This document shows positions 31,757 to 40,213 of a stretch of 64,000 bases of DNA, piece after piece. The notes under the pieces were generated by a model. That model did no database searches. It was not told the origin of the DNA and saw only the letters and a list, made by a program, of their open reading frames with translations. The position numbers were made by a program, and so were the translations under genes. Origin of the DNA: Geomonas edaphica (GTDB lineage: Bacteria > Desulfobacterota > Desulfuromonadia > Geobacterales > Geobacteraceae); contig NZ_SSYB01000006.1 in assembly GCF_004917075.1 (NCBI RefSeq), forward strand, positions 158,574 through 222,573. Direction: 5' to 3'. Position 1 is the stretch's first letter. Every line of letters begins with the position of its first letter.

Positions 31757-34102
31757 ATGGACACGCCTTCTCCCGCCGGACGCTTAGGCGCCCTTCGCTC
31801 GAGCTTCCAATACAAGCTGTTCCTGCGTTTTACGCTCTTCTCCGCGCTGATCACCGTCGTCTGCGTCACCCTCTTCGTATTACACCAAATCAACCAAAAC
31901 AAGCGGCACGCCGCCGAGATGCTCCTCCTGCAGGCCCATGCCCTGGCCGATTTGGTGCGTCTTCCCCTTTACGCTGAAAATAGCGACCTGCTTGAGTCCC
32001 ATGCCCGCCAGGCGCTCACCCTCCCCGAGATCCGTGGGGTTGAGATCACAGCCGCAAGCGGCAGGACCATGGTGCGTCTGGGGCGCAACACAGGTGCTGA
32101 CCTGATTCAGCAGAGCGTGCAAGTGAGGGGCAATCCGCTTACCGTGCTTCCCGAACCGGGGCAGGGGGAGCAACGACCCGACGAGCTCATCGGCGAGGTG
32201 CGCCTTTACCGCGGTACCAAGGACCTGTGGCGGGAGGGGAGGCGGCTTGCCTTTTTGAGCGTGGTGTTGGCTACGGCAAGCTGGCTCTTCATCCTCTTCT
32301 CCTGTTACCTGATCTTGAAGAGGGTGACCGCATCGTTTAATTCGCTGATGCAGGGGCTGGAGAACGTCCATTGTGGCGACTACGTCTCACGTATAGCCGT
32401 TCTTTCCGATGACGAACCGGGGCGGGCCTCGGCGTCGCTGAACGATCTTGCCGAGTCGCTCAGGCAGCGCGAGGAGGAGAATCGCCGGCTGCACGAGGAA
32501 CTGCTGGCCGCCATGGAGTTCGAGATCGCTTCTAAGGAACAGCTGGTTGCCATCAATCTCGATCTGGAAAAGGAAATCGAGCAGAGGACCCAGGCGCGCC
32601 AGGAGCTCAAGAACCTGGTGGAACAACTCCCCATGGGTATCGTCTGGTCCGACGAGGGGGGGGGGATTGAGTACCTGAACGCCTTCATGATGAAGAGCTT
32701 TGGTTACCGCCAGGACGAGGTTCAAGACATAGACCAACTGCTTACCCTGCTTTGCCCAGAACCGGAATACCACGAAACGGTCGCCGGCAAACGCCGCGCC
32801 GCCATCGAGGCATGGGAACAGGGGAGCCGGGTCACCTTCTACGAGGTGAACGCGCTTTGCAAGGACGGCACCGTCAAGCATCTGAACTGCAGCAACCAGC
32901 GCTCCGGCGCGCGTATCGTGGACATCATGATCGATATGACCGAACGCGAACTTTTGCAGCAGCAGATCGTGAGAAACCAGAAGCTGGAGTCGATCGGCGT
33001 CCTGGCCGGCGGGATCGCGCATAACTTCAACAACGCCCTGACCGGCGTGTTAGGCTACATCTCCTTTGCGAAGAAGTTCATCGATCCCTCGCACAACTCA
33101 CACGAGCTTTTGCAGCAGGCCGAAAAGGCGACCATGCGTGCCGCGGGTTTTGCGAACCAGCTCCTTAGTTTCGCCAAAGGGGGAGCCCCACTTAGAAAAG
33201 CCGTCCCGGTCGCAAGACTCGTGGAGGAATCGGTGCAGCTCGCCACACGTGGCTCCAACGCGACCTGCGTGCTTGATCTGCCCCCGGACCTCCCCCCGGT
33301 GTACGTGGACGACGGTCAGATCCGGCAGGCCTTCAACTGCATCTGCATCAATGCGGTGCAGGCGATGCCAGAAGGCGGCACGCTGACCGTGCGCGGGAGA
33401 AGGGTGTCGACGGACGTGGAAAGGCTTCCTGCCCCCTTAAGCGGCTGCTACGTAGAGCTCTCGTTCCAGGACGAGGGGTGCGGCATCCGCGACGAGCACA
33501 AGTCGAGCATCTTCACCCCCTACTTCACAACCAAAGCGGCGCTTGGTACCGGGCTCGGCCTTGCCACGGTCCACTCCATAATCGCCCGGCACGGCGGGGT
33601 GATCACCTTCGACACTCTCGTGGGAAAAGGGACCACCTTCACCCTCTATCTCCCCGTTTTCTGTATTGAATCGGCGCAGCCAAAAGGGGATGCTGATGTG
33701 GAGCGGCAAGCGCGGCAGGCGCTTGTCAGCTGCAGCAGGAGAATCCTTGTGATGGACGATGAGGAGATGATTCGGCTGCTCGCGGCCAAGGTTCTCGCGG
33801 CCAAAGGGTACGAGGTGACGCTCTGTGCGAGTGGCGATGAGGCCGTCGCCATGTACGGAAGGGCGTCAAAAGAAGGGATGCCGTTTTTGGCGGCGATTCT
33901 CGATCTTACCGTGCCCAATGGTATGGGGGGGAAGGAGGCGGCGCGTCTGATTCTCGCTCAGGATCCGGCGGCGCGGCTCATCGTGTCCAGCGGCTACAGT
34001 AACGACGAGGTGATGGATTCGTACCGGGATTACGGCTTCTGCGGGAGTGTGGTGAAGCCTTACGATGCCGACAAACTCTGCGGGGTGTTGGAGGGGCTGT
34101 AG
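31757..34102 (+). CDS. Hybrid sensor histidine kinase with receiver domain
   Basis: A 781-residue membrane kinase: one transmembrane helix near residues 25-45, a ~110-residue periplasmic sensor region, a second helix near 165-190, a HAMP-like segment and long coiled coil, a PAS domain (about 285-400), HisKA with H422 in GGIAHNFNNALTG, an ATPase domain (EGCGIRD, then GTGLGLATVHSI), and a C-terminal receiver with D716 in AILDLTVPNGMGG. The H-box has Asn after His where Asp is usual, which may lower phosphatase activity. No adjacent regulator gene, so phosphate probably leaves through the receiver to a partner elsewhere. Confidence 0.93.
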   Translation: MDTPSPAGRLGALRSSFQYKLFLRFTLFSALITVVCVTLFVLHQINQNKRHAAEMLLLQAHALADLVRLPLYAENSDLLESHARQALTLPEIRGVEITAASGRTMVRLGRNTGADLIQQSVQVRGNPLTVLPEPGQGEQRPDELIGEVRLYRGTKDLWREGRRLAFLSVVLATASWLFILFSCYLILKRVTASFNSLMQGLENVHCGDYVSRIAVLSDDEPGRASASLNDLAESLRQREEENRRLHEELLAAMEFEIASKEQLVAINLDLEKEIEQRTQARQELKNLVEQLPMGIVWSDEGGGIEYLNAFMMKSFGYRQDEVQDIDQLLTLLCPEPEYHETVAGKRRAAIEAWEQGSRVTFYEVNALCKDGTVKHLNCSNQRSGARIVDIMIDMTERELLQQQIVRNQKLESIGVLAGGIAHNFNNALTGVLGYISFAKKFIDPSHNSHELLQQAEKATMRAAGFANQLLSFAKGGAPLRKAVPVARLVEESVQLATRGSNATCVLDLPPDLPPVYVDDGQIRQAFNCICINAVQAMPEGGTLTVRGRRVSTDVERLPAPLSGCYVELSFQDEGCGIRDEHKSSIFTPYFTTKAALGTGLGLATVHSIIARHGGVITFDTLVGKGTTFTLYLPVFCIESAQPKGDADVERQARQALVSCSRRILVMDDEEMIRLLAAKVLAAKGYEVTLCASGDEAVAMYGRASKEGMPFLAAILDLTVPNGMGGKEAARLILAQDPAARLIVSSGYSNDEVMDSYRDYGFCGSVVKPYDADKLCGVLEGL

Positions 34103-34210
34103 GAGGGGAGAGGGCGTGTCCCTTCGGCTGAATGAGGGGGGGGCAAAGATATGCGCGATTTTGGGAAGTCAGTGATCTGTTCCCCAAAAAGCTCCGCATG
34201 CGGCCTAACG

Positions 34211-34246
34211 TTCCCCCCTTTGCGAAGGGGGGGCAGGGGGGATTTG
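34211..34246 (+). repeat. Dispersed GC-rich palindromic repeat, copy 6
   Basis: ttccccccTTTGCGAAggggggg then caggggggatttg; flank CCTAACG shared with copy 2. Lies between the convergent hybrid kinase and the small Cys-rich protein gene. Confidence 0.8.
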
Positions 34247-34268
34247 GTCTTTGTTGTTGGCGCTGCGT

Positions 34269-34526
34269 TTACTCGGCTAGGTTCCTGAAGATCCCGGCTA
34301 GGGAGCGCTTTTCGTCGCAGTCGGCGCTGCAGGCATCATCCTCCACCTTGCAACTTTTCTCCAGGATCGCCTTAGCATCTGAGGACGCCGACTCGATGGC
34401 CTTAAGGCAGTCTGTGTAGTCAGTGGTGCACCTGTCTTTGCAGGAAGGTGAATCGTCCGCATATGCAGCGACGGCGGAAGTCAGTACTATCATGGAAAAC
34501 GCTAATACTTTGATGGTTTTGCTCAT
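34269..34526 (-). CDS. Small secreted cysteine-rich protein
   Basis: An 85-residue protein with a signal peptide (MSKTIKVLAFSMIVLTSAVA then AYA) and a ~61-residue mature part with six cysteines in a mirrored pattern: C-x3-C-x6-C near the front and C-x6-C-x3-C near the end. The charged, helix-rich spacer between them suggests a two-helix hairpin held by disulfides (CHCH-like geometry, C-x3-C in place of C-x9-C). No heme motif. I do not recognise the family. Ribosome binding site GGGAG. Confidence 0.75.
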   Translation of the reverse strand: MSKTIKVLAFSMIVLTSAVAAYADDSPSCKDRCTTDYTDCLKAIESASSDAKAILEKSCKVEDDACSADCDEKRSLAGIFRNLAE

Positions 34527-34714
34527 ATATTTTCTCCCACTGTCACAGTGAAACGTGACGCCAATATATCACATTCCACCTCTGCTTTACCATTTCATTG
34601 TCGTCCTACAACTGACATCCCTTTAGCCTTTTTTCCGAAAAAAAAGCTGCTACTTGTGCCCTCACTTCTGTGCCCTTCCGAAATACCACGCAATACCGAT
34701 GGGTAAGCCTTGAA

Positions 34715-34749
34715 GTCCCCCTTTGCGAAGGGGGATTTAGGGGGATTTA
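34715..34749 (+). repeat. Dispersed GC-rich palindromic repeat, copy 7
   Basis: gtcccccTTTGCGAAggggg then atttagggggatt, nearly identical to copy 4. The spacer 34527-34931 holds this copy and the terminator of the cytochrome gene and no gene. Confidence 0.8.
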
Positions 34750-34865
34750 TAAGCCGGACGGAGCAACCCACAGCCACCGTTCGCAAGGGGCTTCGAAGGT
34801 AGGGCTTGAAGGTACCCATAGAGAAGGCTTAGTTGAACCGCACCATCTCTCGAAATGCTAAAAAA

Positions 34866-34889
34866 AGCCCGGAACTTTCGTTCCGGGCT
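34866..34889 (-). terminator. Intrinsic terminator of selenocysteine-type cytochrome A
   Basis: Perfect 10-bp stem AGCCCGGAAC / GTTCCGGGCT with loop TTTC, and a T-run on the minus strand. The hairpin core is identical over 20 bases to the one behind cytochrome B (40144-40167). Confidence 0.9.
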
Positions 34890-34931
34890 CTGAAGTTACT
34901 GCAATGCATCAATCAAGATGGCAAGAGAGTG

Positions 34932-37900
34932 TTACTTGACGACCGTACTGGTAGTGTAGGTGGCAAGTGTCTCCGGTACTGCGACAGCCACAGACTGCGA
35001 GTTCACCAGTACGTTGCCCAAGAAGAGCTGTACGGTGGTCTTGTAGTTGTAGGTGCCGTTGCCCGCCGGATCACTGGGCGTGAGGTACTTCGAATAGCGG
35101 TTGTACACGTGCGATACACCGGCAGGAGTGAAGTCGCCCAGGGTTGCCCCGTAGAAGGTGGTGGCAGTGCTGCCGTCACCCCAGAAGATCCTGATCCTGT
35201 CGTAGTTTGTACCCGCAACCAGTTTGGAATCAATGCTCACCGGCAGCTTGGTCGTAACGGTGGCCACGGTGTACGGGGCTTTGGTGTTATAGGCAGTGGT
35301 GTAGGTGACCTTCTCGCCGGTGTTGGTGGTGCTGCCGAAGGTTACATAGACCGGGAGTTTCACGTTCACCAGCTTGTAGCTGCTGGCGATCGCGCCGTCG
35401 ACGCTGGTCACGGTCAGGGAGACCCTGTAGGTGCCGGGCTTGCTGAAGGTGATCGTTGCGTCTTTGGTGGTGCCGTTGGTGATGGTCGCGATGTCACCGG
35501 CGTTGGTTTCCCATCTTACGACGGCGCCCGCTGCCGGAGTGGTGACCGGGCTGAAGGTTTGTGCCACACCAGCAGTCATGGCAGCTGCGGTGGTGCCGGT
35601 CTCGTTTCCGATTGCCGCGATGGTCGCAACCGGCCTCACGCCGACGCCGAAGGCGGTCGGGTTGATGGTGTTCAGGTAGTTGACGTAGTCAGAGCGGTAC
35701 GCAAAGCTCAGGCTGGAACCATCCTGAGCGGTACGGCTGATCGCCGCAGATTGCCACAGCGCATTTTTCAGGCCAAAGGGGCCGACATCAGAGAGCTTGT
35801 TGATACGGATGCTGTAGCCCGAATTCGCCGTCAGTTTGATGCTGTTGCTGACGTTCGCGACACTGAAATAGATGTCGCCGAAGCTACCAAGTTCGGTAAC
35901 CAGCTGATCGACGGTGGTTACCTTGTCGTTCCCAACCTGTACGGTGCGGCTGACAACCACGTCTTTTCCGTCTGCGTCCACCCCGGTCTTCACGTCAACT
36001 TTGAGAGTCCAGCCGAGGGTGGAGGTTGCGCCTTTCTTGTTGACGTTGAAGATAGCCGTAGCGTTGTCACAGTAGAACGGGCTCGCGCTATTGCAGGCTG
36101 CCGCGATGGCACCGCCCTGGATGCTGCTTTCCCAGGTTTGCTTGACGGTCTGGAAGGTTGCCTCGTAGAGTACCTCGCTGCGGTCGATGTTCCTGAGGGT
36201 CTGGCCGGTCGTAGCGTCCTTGACGTACGGGGTGTCGAACATCGAGAGGATCTTGACCGGAACGGAACGGGTGCCGTCTTTGGTAAAGACGTTCGGATGC
36301 GAATCGGTCGGGTCAACGAGACCGTTAACCTTGGTGAAGGCGGTGACCTGATCGGAGTCAAAGGTGAAGTGACCATCCATGTTGCCGTTGATCGGGTAAG
36401 CACCGTTGTAGAAGCCACCCGCAGTGTAGGCTGCGCCGGTCTTGTTGTCCGAGTCGTTCGCAGCGATGGTGGTGCCTGCTGCGCTGTGGCATTCCTTGCA
36501 ACCCTTGGCGCCCCATGCCTTATCAGCACCGGCGATGTTATGGCTTGCCTTGAACGGCACCATGAGGAAGGAGAGCTTCGGCAGGAATGCGTTGGTGGCG
36601 CTCAGGTTCGGACTGCCATCCGAGTTCTTGGCGGCAATCACCACTCCTGCTGCGAGACCGAGCTGCCCCGGGAGGCCTGCGGTGAGCTTGCCGGCCTGGG
36701 TCTTAATTTCCGCTGCGGTCACGATGCCATCTGCGGTGAGGGCGTGCAGGCCGTTCGCGATGTTGATGTTGTTGACATGGGTCTGCAGCAGCGGGTCCAT
36801 ACCTGCGGTACGGCCGTCATTGTTGACGTCGAGGCCACCGTCGGCACCGCCTTTAAGACCGTTCATGTCGCGCCAGAAGAAGGAGGTCAGCAGGTTGGCG
36901 GCGTAGATTTTGCCGTTCTGCCAGTGCAGTGCGACTCCGTTGGCCATATCGCCTTTGGCGACGTACTCGGTGTCGTGGACGGCCAAGCGGCCTTCCTCGT
37001 CCGCGCCGGTGCCGTCGACGAATGCTCCGCCGCTGAAACCGCTCTTCTTAATGTGGCAGGCGGTGCAATCGATGAGGCCGATGTGGCTTATCGGGTTGCC
37101 GGACTTGTCGTACGCGATCAATGCGTTAAGGCCTGCCTGATCGTGCGCACCCTTGGAATTCGGCGCACCGAAGGTGGAGAAGGGAGCGACTGTAGGCTTT
37201 TTGGTGATGGGGTCGACATACTCATGGCAACCGGAGCAGTCCTTGAACTCCACCTTGTCCAGTGGGTTCCACATGGCGTCAAACGGGGATGCCCCGCCCT
37301 TGGCAGGGTCGCACAGCCCAAGCTTCTTGTTGTCGGCCGACACGATGCCGTCGGTCCCGACATTGGTTCCGACCTTGGCGCCAGTGCGCTCGTGGCAGCC
37401 CATGCAGCCGATGGCGCCGTGCACGTCGAGGATGGTGCCGTTAGCGCTCCACATCTCGCCACGCTTTTTCCAGTCCACCTGATACTTTTCGCCGGCTTCG
37501 CCGATAACGTTTCCGTTCGTGTCTTTTACGGGGGTTGTGCTGCCGAGGTGGCAGGAGGTGCACTGGTTGGAGGTCGGCTTGCCGACGATCTTGTACTCGA
37601 GGTTCGCGACGAGTTCGCCGTTCGTATTTGCGGTAACGGAGGCCGGGTCATAGAAGACGTTCATGCCGTCTTTCGCAGAGACTGCCAAGTTGGAGCCCAC
37701 GGCGCGAGAAGCGTCGTACTTACCCTGGCGGACGGCGTCCTTGCGATGCTCCCAGCTGTAATCGTTCTGGTGGCAGATGAGGCAGTCCATCTCGAGCACG
37801 CCGGTCTGGGCGTAGTCTTGAACCACGACGTTGCCTTTATTAGCAGGCGTCGGGTTGAAAATGTCGATAAGTGCGTTGAACGCGGTCACCAGGACGTTGT

Positions 37901-38675
37901 TGTTGCTGTCCTTGAAGTTGTAATCGCGCAGCGAGACTCGCTTGTTGTTCATGTAAACGGGGGAGGTGGATTCGATGGCGCTGTCATCCACCATGTATTC
38001 CATGGCGCCGCCGCCGACGTGGCACTCGCCGCAATCGCGCATTTCGCCTGCTACCGAGTTATCCGCCTTTCTAGCGAAATCAGCAGTGCTGGTGAACTTG
38101 AACGGTTCGTAATACTTCCCGTTTGCGACCAGGGCAGGCTTGCCATCAGTATCGGTACCTGCATTTTTACCAAAGGGCACAGATATGAATTGGGCCACGC
38201 TTGAGTCATAGATGGAGCCTGCACCGTCTTTGTACATTCTCGCCAACTGGCGAGCAGACGGCGGTCACCAAGACCCCACGTGCCCGGGGCTCTGCACCCA
38301 GTTTTTACCCTGGGGGCCAGCGCCGGAGCGGAATGCGTCAGCTGAGTCAATGTTGAATGGGTTGAAACCGCGGATCTCGTTTGCACCAAGTTGGGCGTGG
38401 TAGGAGTGCTTCTCGATGTCGTCGTAGGTGTAAGAGAGCACGCCGGTGCCGGTACCGTGGCAACCGGTGGTACCAAAGCAGGTGTTCTTCATGCTGAAGG
38501 CCTTGGCGGATCCGTCGGTAACATTCTTCGTGATCGGCTGGCCGTCTGGACCCTTTAGGAGGATCTGTTTGTGGGCAGAGACGGAAGCCATCGCCATCCC
38601 CGTACCAACCCCGATCAGGGCGGCGCAGGAAGCGGCGGTAAGCAGCACCGTCTTCTTGGTGAGTTGTTTCATCAT
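34932..38675 (-). CDS. Giant octaheme c-type cytochrome A, probable selenoprotein (in-frame UGA at codon 137)
   Basis: Annotated as one 1247-residue secreted cytochrome read through a TGA at 38265-38267. The first 136 codons begin at ATG 38675 behind AAGGAGA with a signal peptide and an unusual CX5CH site (C66-x5-C72-H73). Reading continues in the same frame after the TGA without a further stop: GHVGSW-U-PPSARQ. Seven ordinary CxxCH sites follow (CGECH, CLICH, CTSCH, CMGCH, CSGCH, CTACH, CKECH), then ~600 residues of beta-rich sequence ending in PKD-like repeats (FSKPGTYRVSLTVTSVDG). Paralogous to cytochrome B, with the TGA at the matching position and a SECIS-like hairpin in both. Probably extracellular, in electron transfer to metals or partners. 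If TGA is a stop, the frame splits into 38265-38675 and a part starting near TTG 38246. Confidence 0.85.
38239..38267 (-). promoter_or_regulatory. UGA codon plus SECIS-like hairpin in cytochrome A
   Basis: In mRNA sense: UGA, 10 bases, then CUCGCC-AGUU-GGCGAG, a perfect 6-bp stem with a four-base loop. The loop begins 17 bases after UGA and has G at its second position, which fits the bacterial SECIS rules (loop about 16-37 bases downstream, G in the first two loop positions). The hairpin lies within coding sequence, as required in bacteria. Confidence 0.75.
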
Positions 38676-38788
38676 GGTCTCCTTTGTCTCGATTCATGGA
38701 AGTGCGAATCACATCGTGCGTCAGGTATGGGGGTACCGTTCGCCATCTGCAGTCCTGCTTCAGCTTTAGAGAGCCTGTACTTATCGTT

Positions 38789-38804
38789 AGCACGGGGCGT
38801 GCCG
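38789..38804 (-). promoter_or_regulatory. Candidate sigma54 promoter of cytochrome A
   Basis: Minus-strand CGGCACGCCCCGTGCT: CGGCAC at -24, GTGCT at -12, correct GG-N10-GC spacing, ~115 bases before the start. The match is weaker at -12 than at the neighbouring promoters and overlaps a small GC palindrome. Confidence 0.45.
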
Positions 38805-38913
38805 TCATTTTATTTTTCTCACTAAATTTTTAAAACTGTAGTGATTGCTAAAGCTTGTGCAATGCGGGCTAATAGGTCGGCAGGGGGGATGGGGCTGTTG
38901 GGGTATGTGTGAT

Positions 38914-38960
38914 GGGGTAAATACCCCAAGCTCACCCAGTGGTTGGGGGGCTTTTACCCC
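38914..38960. promoter_or_regulatory. Two G-rich/C-rich palindromes upstream of cytochrome A (possible enhancer sites)
   Basis: GGGGTAAATACCCC (38914-38927) and GGGGGGCTTTTACCCC (38945-38960) lie 110-156 bases upstream of the -24 box. Similar G4-N6-C4 sites lie at 44904, 47551, 52084 and 52192, all near sigma54-type promoters in this region. Confidence 0.5.
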
Positions 38961-38986
38961 AATGCGGGGTGGGGTGCGTAAAAAAC

Positions 38987-39021
38987 AAAAGAGCAGGTGG
39001 GAAAGCCCATCCTGCTCTTTT
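38987..39021 (-). terminator. Intrinsic terminator of the prolyl isomerase gene
   Basis: Stem AAAAGAGCAGG-TGGG / CCCA-(T)-CCTGCTCTTTT with an AAAG loop and one bulge, followed on the minus strand by a T-rich tail. It lies 25 bases past the stop. Confidence 0.88.
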
Positions 39022-39045
39022 GACGTCGGCGAAATCTCGCGGGTA

Positions 39046-40083
39046 CTAGACCTTCTCTATCTTCGCCTTTTCTCTAAGCTCCTTGATTAGCGCGGGGATT
39101 TCCGCCCGCACCTTCTCGCGCTTCAGATACTCAACGATCTTGGCCTTAACCTCATCGAAGGGCTGTACCCTAGGCGGGTTCGCCTCGGTAAGCTTAATGA
39201 TGTGGTAGCCGAATACGGTGGACACCAACCCGCTGATTTCGCCAGGTTTGAGTGCGAAAGCCGCTTTCTCAAACGGAGGCACCATGTCCCCTTGGCCGAA
39301 GAACCCGAGATCGCCACCTTTATCCTTGCTGGGGCAGGTGGATTCTTTTTTTGCTATCTCGGCGAAGTCCTCACCCTTCTTGATGCGCTCGAGCAGCGCC
39401 TCTGCCTTGGCTTTAGCCTGCTCCCGTTCCTCTTTGGAGGCGCTTTCCTTGGTTCCGATCAGAATGTGGCTCGCCCTTACCTGGGCTCCCTGCTCAAAGT
39501 ACTTGGTGCGGTTGTCATCGTAGAATTTCTTCGCGTCGGCTTCAGCCACCTGGACCTTGGAACCGAAACGCGCTTCGATCATGTTGTTGATTGCTACGTC
39601 CTTGCGGGTGAATTCCTCAAGATCCTTCTGAGTCATGAGAAGCTCGTCCAGCGCAGTCTGATACTCCGTGTCGTTCTTGAATTTGGCGCGGTTGTCGGCA
39701 AGTGCCTTTTTCACCTGCTGGTCCAGATCCTTCATCTCTACGCCCTTCGCGGCTTGGTACAGGAGTTCGGAATCGGTAAGTTGCTCGATGATGGAATCTT
39801 GGGCTTTTTTGAGCGCCTCGGGGATCAGCTGCTTTGTGCCGGTCTGCTTAAGCATGATTTTGAGTGCGCGATTTACTTCCTTCCTGATGATCGGCGTGCC
39901 ATTCACCTTCAACAGCGTGTCGTCAAGAGACTGCTGGGTCGCCTGGACTGCTTGAGGTGTCTGTGCCGCCTGAACCGGAGCTGCTTTGGCTGCGGCGTCT
40001 TCCGCAAGCGAAGCGCCTGCGCCGATTGCTGTGAGCAGGAATGCGCCGAGCGTGGACGATACGATCTTTTTCAGGTGCGGCAT
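39046..40083 (-). CDS. Exported parvulin-type peptidyl-prolyl isomerase
   Basis: A 345-residue protein with a signal peptide (first ~28 residues), an Ala/Gln-rich linker, a SurA-like N-terminal chaperone region (VNGTPIIRKEVNRALK...), and a parvulin domain at about residues 200-300 (VRASHILIGTKE; KGGDLGFFGQGDMVPPFEKA; VFGYHIIKL). It catalyses cis-trans proline isomerisation in the periplasm. Its place between two giant cytochromes argues that it helps fold them or other exported cytochromes; prolyl isomerase genes are recurrent neighbours of extracellular cytochromes in Geobacter. No sigma54 promoter is visible just upstream, so it is probably read through from cytochrome B, past a terminator that would reduce its level. 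Confidence 0.93.
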   Translation of the reverse strand: MPHLKKIVSSTLGAFLLTAIGAGASLAEDAAAKAAPVQAAQTPQAVQATQQSLDDTLLKVNGTPIIRKEVNRALKIMLKQTGTKQLIPEALKKAQDSIIEQLTDSELLYQAAKGVEMKDLDQQVKKALADNRAKFKNDTEYQTALDELLMTQKDLEEFTRKDVAINNMIEARFGSKVQVAEADAKKFYDDNRTKYFEQGAQVRASHILIGTKESASKEEREQAKAKAEALLERIKKGEDFAEIAKKESTCPSKDKGGDLGFFGQGDMVPPFEKAAFALKPGEISGLVSTVFGYHIIKLTEANPPRVQPFDEVKAKIVEYLKREKVRAEIPALIKELREKAKIEKV

Positions 40084-40143
40084 GTCGTCTTCTCCTTGTC
40101 TTTGAGCTGCTTTGGGTGAAAATACTGCGCTTCTACCAAAAAG

Positions 40144-40167
40144 GGCCCGGAACTTTCGTTCCGGGCC
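40144..40167 (-). terminator. Intrinsic terminator of cytochrome B
   Basis: Perfect 10-bp stem GGCCCGGAAC / GTTCCGGGCC with loop TTTC and a minus-strand T-run (complement of aaaaa at 40138-40142). Shares its 20-base core with the terminator at 34866-34889. Confidence 0.88.
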
Positions 40168-40213
40168 ATAGGTTACTTCAATACAATTTCATCGAACTTT
40201 CAACTGTGTCACC

